Origin: Chitinophaga pinensis
GTDB lineage: Bacteria; Bacteroidota; Bacteroidia; Chitinophagales; Chitinophagaceae
DNA: 64,000 nt
NCBI GenBank assembly: GCA_902167325.1
Contig: LR632930.1
Span: 496,001 to 560,000 of the forward strand
Direction: 5' to 3'
Shown here: piece after piece, positions 60,593-64,000 of the stretch
Layout: each line of letters opens with the position of its first letter
How positions within the stretch are numbered: position 1 is the stretch's first letter
The notes under the pieces: generated by a model
What the model saw: only the letters and a program-made list of their open reading frames with translations
Databases searched by the model: none
Told to the model about the DNA's origin: nothing
Position numbers and translations under genes: made by a program

Positions 60593-61441
60593 ATGCCAAT
60601 TATCATGCCAGAACTGAAAGATATAGCCACCCAGATCAGGCGGGACATCGTTAGAATGGTACATGCCGTACAAAGCGGCCACCCGGGCGGTTCGCTCGGT
60701 TGTACTGACTACTTTACGGCCCTGTATTTCAAGGTTATGGAGCACCAGCCCGTGCCCTTCGAAATGGACGGTAAAAACCAGGACCTGTTTTTCCTGTCCA
60801 ACGGACATATTTCCCCCGTCTTCTACAGCGCCCTCGCCCGTTCCGGATACTTCCCGGTGCCTGAGCTGGCTACTTTCCGCAAACTGGACAGCCGCCTGCA
60901 GGGTCACCCCACCACCCATGAACACCTCCCCGGCGTTCGTGTGGCCTCCGGATCCCTCGGTCAGGGCCTCAGCGTTGCCTGCGGCGCCGCCCTCACTAAA
61001 AAACTCAATAACGATAGCAAAATCGTTTACTCCCTCCATGGCGATGGTGAACTCCAGGAAGGTCAGAATTGGGAAGCTATCATGTTCGCTGCCCATCACA
61101 AAATCGATAACCTCATCGCTACCGTAGATTATAACGGCCAGCAGATCGATGGTCCTACCGATAAAGTAATGAGCCTCGGCGACCTCGATGCCAAGTTCTT
61201 CTCCTTCGGCTGGAAAGTACTCACCATGAATGGAAACGATATGGACGATGTGGTTGCCACTCTCGAAAAGGCTAAAAGCCTCACCGGAAAAGGTCAGCCT
61301 ATTGTTATCCTCATGAAAACAATCATGGGTGCAGGCGTTGATTTCATGATGGGTTCCCACGAATGGCATGGCATCGCTCCGAATAATGAGCAGCTTGCCA
61401 AAGCACTGGCGCAATTGCCCGAAACACTCGGCGATTACTAA
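60593..61441 (+). CDS. Transketolase, N-terminal subunit
   Basis: The 282-residue protein corresponds to the thiamine-diphosphate PP-domain half of transketolase: SGHPGGSLGCTDYFTALYF, then GHPTTHEHLPGVRVASGSLG and the ThDP/Mg motif HGDGELQEGQNWEA. In split transketolases this half needs a C-terminal Pyr-domain subunit, usually encoded next door. Here a terminator follows 26 bp after the stop and no partner gene is in the window. The enzyme moves two-carbon units in the pentose phosphate pathway. Start could also be the ATG at 60605. Confidence 0.92.
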   Translation: MPIIMPELKDIATQIRRDIVRMVHAVQSGHPGGSLGCTDYFTALYFKVMEHQPVPFEMDGKNQDLFFLSNGHISPVFYSALARSGYFPVPELATFRKLDSRLQGHPTTHEHLPGVRVASGSLGQGLSVACGAALTKKLNNDSKIVYSLHGDGELQEGQNWEAIMFAAHHKIDNLIATVDYNGQQIDGPTDKVMSLGDLDAKFFSFGWKVLTMNGNDMDDVVATLEKAKSLTGKGQPIVILMKTIMGAGVDFMMGSHEWHGIAPNNEQLAKALAQLPETLGDY

Positions 61442-61466
61442 TATCATAGCAATATCCGCATAAAAG

Positions 61467-61497
61467 AAAAGCGTACCAACCGGTACGCTTTTTTTAT
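61467..61497 (+). terminator. Terminator of the transketolase subunit gene
   Basis: AAAGCGTACC pairs with GGTACGCTT around a 4-nt loop and runs into TTTTTTT. It is a textbook intrinsic terminator. Confidence 0.9.
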
Positions 61498-61635
61498 GAA
61501 AATATATCACAAGTATCTGTAAATCAGCAGTCAATAAAAACATCCAACCATCCAACGATGTGATGCTGTTACTTTAATCCCCAACCATTAAATACTGATT
61601 ACAGTTAGATTATGGTCCTAAAGCATTACAAGCTT

Positions 61636-61767
61636 ATTCAAGTTAACGTCATGCTAAGGACGAGTTAACGACAAGGAGTATTCAAAAGGTTTTCAAGGAC
61701 TATTTATGCACTATTCAAGCACTCAGGATGCACTCAGCATGCAGTATCCATGCACTCAGCAAGCACT
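61636..61767. repeat. 11-bp tandem array, unit ATTCAAGCACT / CAGCATGCACT
   Basis: About twelve consecutive 11-mers start at 61636 and continue every 11 bp to 61757. The core from 61702 to 61767 keeps GCACT (one GCAGT) at the end of every unit, while the first six bases alternate between ATTCAA-like and CAGCAT-like forms. Units before 61691 are more decayed but retain CAAG or CATG in phase. The array fills much of the 400-bp gap between the transketolase-subunit terminator and the FtsX-type gene. No other feature is visible in that gap. Confidence 0.85.
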
Positions 61768-61841
61768 CGGTTTAGATCAAATTACAATTTGGGAAAGTAA
61801 AAAATGGCACATAACCGCCCTGCATGCGGCTTTATGACAAC

Positions 61842-63077
61842 TTAAGTTGCTTTGAGGGAGATTGTTTGCCTTGCAGCACGGTGTGCCGGGTACCAGCTCG
61901 CCAGCGTTCCGATTACCAGAATAGTTATAGCCACCAGCACAAAATCGTTCCAATGCATCTCTACCGGGAATGCATCTATGAGAAAAGTGCCCCCACCCAG
62001 TTTGATGAGGCCGAAATGCTGTTGCACAAGACAGATTATAATAGCAAGCGTAAATCCAATTATACTGCCAGCCCCGGCGATGAGAAGGCCCTCTGCGAGA
62101 AATATCCTCCTGATGGTGGCCGAACGGGCACCCATAGCTTTGAGAATAGTTATGTCTTTCTGCTTTTCAATCACCAGCATAGACAGGGAACCTATCATAT
62201 TAAACGCTGCGATCACTAAGATAAAGCTAAGGAACACGTACGTCACCCATTTCTCCACCTGCATCACGTTATAGATAGTGGCATGCTGTTGCACGCGTGT
62301 TTGTACTTTTATTCCTTCCCCCAATAAATCTTCCAGGGCACTTTGCACGCTCCCTTCGCGGGCGCCTTTTTGCAATGCTATCTCTACAGCGGTAAGTTCT
62401 CCGGGCTGCATATCGAGCAAATTTCGCAGAAACTTAATATCCACCAACACGTACTTACTGTCGAATTCCTGCTGAATTGCGAATGAACCTGCCGGGAACA
62501 CAGTGCCGGACACAACAGACTGATCGGGCATCACTGCACTGAAAGCCGCTTCATCGCGGCGGGGCATATAAATACTGAGAGGCACACGGCTTCGCTCCAC
62601 ATTCACGCCAAGGCCCATTTCCACTCCAAGCCCCATCACTGCAAGCGGACCACTGGAATCGCGCAGGGCGTATTCTCCGGTTACCATTTTATCCTGCACT
62701 TTGGCAACCTGTGTGAAATTATTATCAACACCTTTAATGACGGCGATGGTCTGCTTCTTGTTTTCTCCGTTGATCACTACGGCCTTTTCTTCTACAGTGG
62801 CAGATATATGGGCAACACCCGGCACAGTAGCTATCTGCTTCAGCTGCTCAGGAGTTAGCATAAATGTTTTGCCCGTGACGGGTACAACGCGAAGATCGGG
62901 GTAGAAAGAAGAGTAGAGTGATTTAACCAGCCCGGTAAATCCATTGAATACACTGAGCACAGTAATAAGCGCTGCGGTACCCACAGCAATAGCACTCATA
63001 CTCACCCACGCGATGATATTGATCGCAGTAGTGGATTTACGGGCGCGGAAATAGCGTGTAGCGAACTGCCAGATCAT
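61842..63077 (-). CDS. FtsX-type ABC transporter permease (LolC/LolE-like)
   Basis: The 411-residue protein has a LolE-like N-terminus (WQFATRYFRARKSTTAINII, with TM1 at about 20-45). A MacB-type periplasmic domain of about 220 residues follows, then three C-terminal helices in the FtsX domain (SFILVIAAFNMIGSLSMLVI, DITILKAMGARSATIRRIFL). Such permeases pull lipoproteins or other envelope cargo with an ATPase encoded elsewhere. The gene lies 18 bp after rbfA, an order common in Bacteroidota. Confidence 0.9.
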   Translation of the reverse strand: MIWQFATRYFRARKSTTAINIIAWVSMSAIAVGTAALITVLSVFNGFTGLVKSLYSSFYPDLRVVPVTGKTFMLTPEQLKQIATVPGVAHISATVEEKAVVINGENKKQTIAVIKGVDNNFTQVAKVQDKMVTGEYALRDSSGPLAVMGLGVEMGLGVNVERSRVPLSIYMPRRDEAAFSAVMPDQSVVSGTVFPAGSFAIQQEFDSKYVLVDIKFLRNLLDMQPGELTAVEIALQKGAREGSVQSALEDLLGEGIKVQTRVQQHATIYNVMQVEKWVTYVFLSFILVIAAFNMIGSLSMLVIEKQKDITILKAMGARSATIRRIFLAEGLLIAGAGSIIGFTLAIIICLVQQHFGLIKLGGGTFLIDAFPVEMHWNDFVLVAITILVIGTLASWYPAHRAARQTISLKAT

Positions 63078-63095
63078 GCGGAAGGGAACGCGGGA

Positions 63096-63464
63096 TTAGG
63101 GTTGCTGTGGTTTATCGTCGTTAATCTTTTTGAACAACTCTTCCATTTTAAATACATGATCGAGCGTATCATCAAGGAAGAAAGTTAGTTCCGGCACGCG
63201 GCGCAATTGCTTGCCTACCCGGTTTCCCAGATCACGGCGGATTTCACTCATGCGCTCATTCATCCGCCCCAGCATTTCAACCGGATTCTTAATCTGGAAC
63301 ATGCTCAGATAAACACGGGCTTCCAGCAAATCGGGCGTCATCTTCACAGAAGAAATGGAAATCATTCCGCCTTCTGTTACGTTAAAGCCCATGCGGGTGA
63401 AAATATCGCTGAGCTCTACCTGCACCAGCTGTCCTACCTGCTTTTGTCTTTTAGTTTCTTGCAT
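63096..63464 (-). CDS. rbfA: Ribosome-binding factor A
   Basis: The 122-residue protein has the KH-like RbfA fold: QVGQLVQVELSDIFTRMG, MISISSVKMTPDLLEARVYL and RRDLGNRVGKQLRRVPELTF, then LDDTLDHVFKMEELF. It helps mature the 5' end of 16S rRNA in the 30S subunit. The start is the ATG at 63464 (MQETKRQKQ); a longer frame adds a non-family leader. Confidence 0.94.
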   Translation of the reverse strand: MQETKRQKQVGQLVQVELSDIFTRMGFNVTEGGMISISSVKMTPDLLEARVYLSMFQIKNPVEMLGRMNERMSEIRRDLGNRVGKQLRRVPELTFFLDDTLDHVFKMEELFKKINDDKPQQP

Positions 63465-63635
63465 ATATACACCGTTTAAGCTGAACAATCCATGCATCCA
63501 AAGCCTGATGTGATGTAAAATTAGCCTTTTTTTAGCGGTTCTCGCGCAGGCCCTCTCCCATTATGGTATCATTTTTGGGGACAAGTGCCTGCCAAAGGGC
63601 ACTGTAATTGTTCACAAAAACCATTATTGACGCCT

Positions 63636-64000
63636 ATGATTTCAGTCGTTATACCCGTGCTCAATGAGGGCGCAACTATCCGGCAGGTTATCCGAACCAT
63701 CCGAAAAACTTCCCGAACCATAGAAATTATTGTAGTTGATGACAACTCCACCGATAATACGGTAGATGAAGCCCTCAAGGAACGGGTGCGTGTTATTACC
63801 AGCAGCCAGCGCGGAAAAGGAATTTCCATGCGCGAAGGAATGATGGCCGCCAAGCATGATATCATCATGTATGTGGACGGTGATATCCTCACTTATCCTG
63901 ATAGTCTTGTGGAGCTGTTGACAGACGGTATCGTAAATGATGAAGCCGATTTCACCAAGTCTTACTTTGATCGCCAGGCAGGCCGTGTAACACAGCTGGT
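63636..64000 (+). CDS. Family 2 glycosyltransferase, N-terminal part (partial)
   Basis: The frame opens at the ATG at 63636 and runs off the right edge after 121 codons. It shows the GT-A start MISVVIPVLNEGATIRQVIR, the nucleotide-binding IIVVDDNSTDNTVDEAL, and the D-x-D-type motif in IIMYVDGDILTYPD. This pattern fits GT2 enzymes of the dolichyl-phosphate-mannose-synthase or glucosyl-3-phosphoglycerate-synthase branch. Donor and acceptor cannot be told from the fragment. Confidence 0.88.
   Translation, partial: MISVVIPVLNEGATIRQVIRTIRKTSRTIEIIVVDDNSTDNTVDEALKERVRVITSSQRGKGISMREGMMAAKHDIIMYVDGDILTYPDSLVELLTDGIVNDEADFTKSYFDRQAGRVTQL

Overview
The window looks like chromosomal DNA of a Bacteroidota bacterium, most likely from the Chitinophagaceae (Chitinophaga or a close relative). 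The evidence is the families present (7TMR-DISM histidine kinase, LytS/LytTR pair, class II NrdJ, PcrB/GGGPS-like synthase, DUF3078 barrel, split transketolase, acpP-fabF-rnc order, rbfA next to an FtsX-type permease) and the recurring Bacteroidota -7 promoter element TAnnTTTG a short distance before several start codons. GC content is moderate in genes and falls sharply in a few intergenic stretches. I see no phage, integrase, IS element, CRISPR array, rRNA or tRNA.

Layout. 0-2.5 kb: end of a hydroxyproline catabolic operon (epimerase C-terminus, FAD D-amino-acid dehydrogenase) and its AraC-type regulator, preceded by a 21-bp-spaced direct repeat typical of AraC operators. 2.5-8.6 kb: surface/membrane proteins, a histidine kinase-NarL regulator pair, aquaporin, cupin. 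8.7-11.4 kb: metE under a cobalamin riboswitch. 11.6-17.1 kb: a degenerate single-domain receiver, a three-gene SOS-like cassette (umuC, unknown, SRAP) and a hybrid histidine kinase. 17.1-22 kb: a candidate structured RNA, cydAB, a WYL regulator and a GyrI-like protein. 22-24.3 kb: acpP-fabF-rnc. 24.8-30.4 kb: a complete RND efflux operon. 30.5-36.1 kb: mixed genes (carboxypeptidase-regulatory-like protein, PRPP-synthetase-like, GNAT, YcxB-like, PhoD-like phosphatase, Dph6-like ATP pyrophosphatase). 36.1-37.7 kb: AT-rich, gene-poor, holding several 11-bp tandem arrays. 37.7-49.4 kb: nrdJ, GGGPS-like synthase, LytS/LytTR pair, dxs, a ferredoxin-reductase-like flavoprotein, a PAS protein. 49.4-55.3 kb: a redox/electrophile-stress cluster (two pirins, OsmC, nitroreductase, YceI, AraC regulator) next to scpA. 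55.4-64 kb: DUF3078, mscL, PPK2, EamA exporter, frr, a WecA-like transferase, transketolase N-terminal subunit, an FtsX-type permease, rbfA and the start of a family 2 glycosyltransferase.

Two themes stand out. Cobalamin: metE sits under a B12 riboswitch and the only ribonucleotide reductase here is the B12-dependent class II enzyme, so the cell probably obtains B12 and shuts off MetE when it has it. Intergenic 11-bp periodicity: at least four, perhaps five, separate noncoding arrays have different unit sequences but the same 11-bp period, close to one DNA helical turn. I do not recognise these arrays as a named element, and they are the most unusual signal in the window. Single-base readings of hairpins and operators were made by eye and should be confirmed by computation.
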